Under the pieces are notes generated by a model. It was given only the letters and a program-made list of their open reading frames with translations. It had not been told where the DNA came from and made no database searches. Shown in pieces: positions 63,901 to 64,000 of a stretch of DNA of 64,000 bases (within the stretch, counting starts at the first letter, position 1; each line of letters starts with the position of its first letter). The position numbers and the translations under genes are program-made. The stretch is from Hanleya hanleyi. Taxonomy: Eukaryota > Mollusca > Polyplacophora > Lepidopleurida > Hanleyidae. The stretch covers positions 124,001-188,000 of the forward strand of contig JAVTVY010008188.1 of assembly GCA_036873755.1 (NCBI GenBank). Reading direction: 5' to 3'.

Positions 63901-64000
63901 TAAAAGAAACTTACAGTCATACATTTCCGATGATGCATTGTGAATGAAGGAATGTAGATCAAAAGAGTTTCAGGCGTCTAAAACAGCATTATTATTACGC

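Overview
This is a eukaryotic genomic window: spliced genes with GT/AG introns, polyadenylation signals, SINEs, a LINE, several DNA transposons and long AT-rich intergenic stretches. A SINE with a 5S-rRNA-like head and a tail ending in GTGAGTGAGTGAGT, plus a tRNA-derived SINE, look to me like elements common in marine molluscs. A mollusc or other lophotrochozoan is my best guess, by recognition only. There is no bacterial gene organisation and no CRISPR.

Host genes are few. The main one is a four-exon C2H2 zinc-finger gene (5335-12573, + strand, all introns phase 0, about 1310 residues). It has 18 fingers in the last exon, a Thr/Asn/His/Glu repeat tract in exon 2, and a duplicated module ending exons 2 and 3. 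A two-helix CD225/dispanin-like membrane protein lies at 46042-46614. A weak exon candidate is near 63.3 kb.

Two large related mobile elements dominate the window. The first (16820-27066, 10,247 bp) has termini AGTAG...CTACT, a perfect 6-bp target-site duplication (AAGGTG), long inverted repeats built of sub-repeats, and as its only cargo a tandem-duplicated small C2H2 zinc-finger gene. The second (49258-62660, 13,403 bp) is a Polinton/Maverick with the same AGTAG...CTACT ends, its own perfect 6-bp duplication (GCCATC) and inverted repeats of about 1.4 kb. It carries an integrase with chromodomain, an A32/FtsK-like packaging ATPase, an adenain-like cysteine protease, a double-jelly-roll major capsid protein, a penton-like minor capsid protein and several small virion-type genes, but no DNA polymerase B. 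Most of its genes are damaged. The two elements share a subterminal block of about 70 bp, TIR sub-repeats with GCGCATGCGC palindromes, TATA-to-ATG spacing and a 3' stem-loop with a conserved loop. They look like a Polinton family and a small non-autonomous satellite that uses its ends.

Other elements: Penelope-like reverse transcriptase remains (1.2-2.2 kb, with a second copy of its 3' region in zinc-finger intron 3); a hAT-type MITE beside a splice donor (7.1-7.4 kb); hammerhead-like palindromic repeats (15.3, 31.9 and 32.4-32.8 kb); a Kolobok-like THAP element with TTAA duplications (30915-33047) abutted by a Harbinger-type MITE (30553-30910); a decayed CR1/Jockey-group LINE (33.1-36.3 kb); degenerate satellite arrays (39-41.2 kb); and a piggyBac-like MITE with TTAA duplications (47404-47966). 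The remaining intergenic sequence shows nothing I can support.
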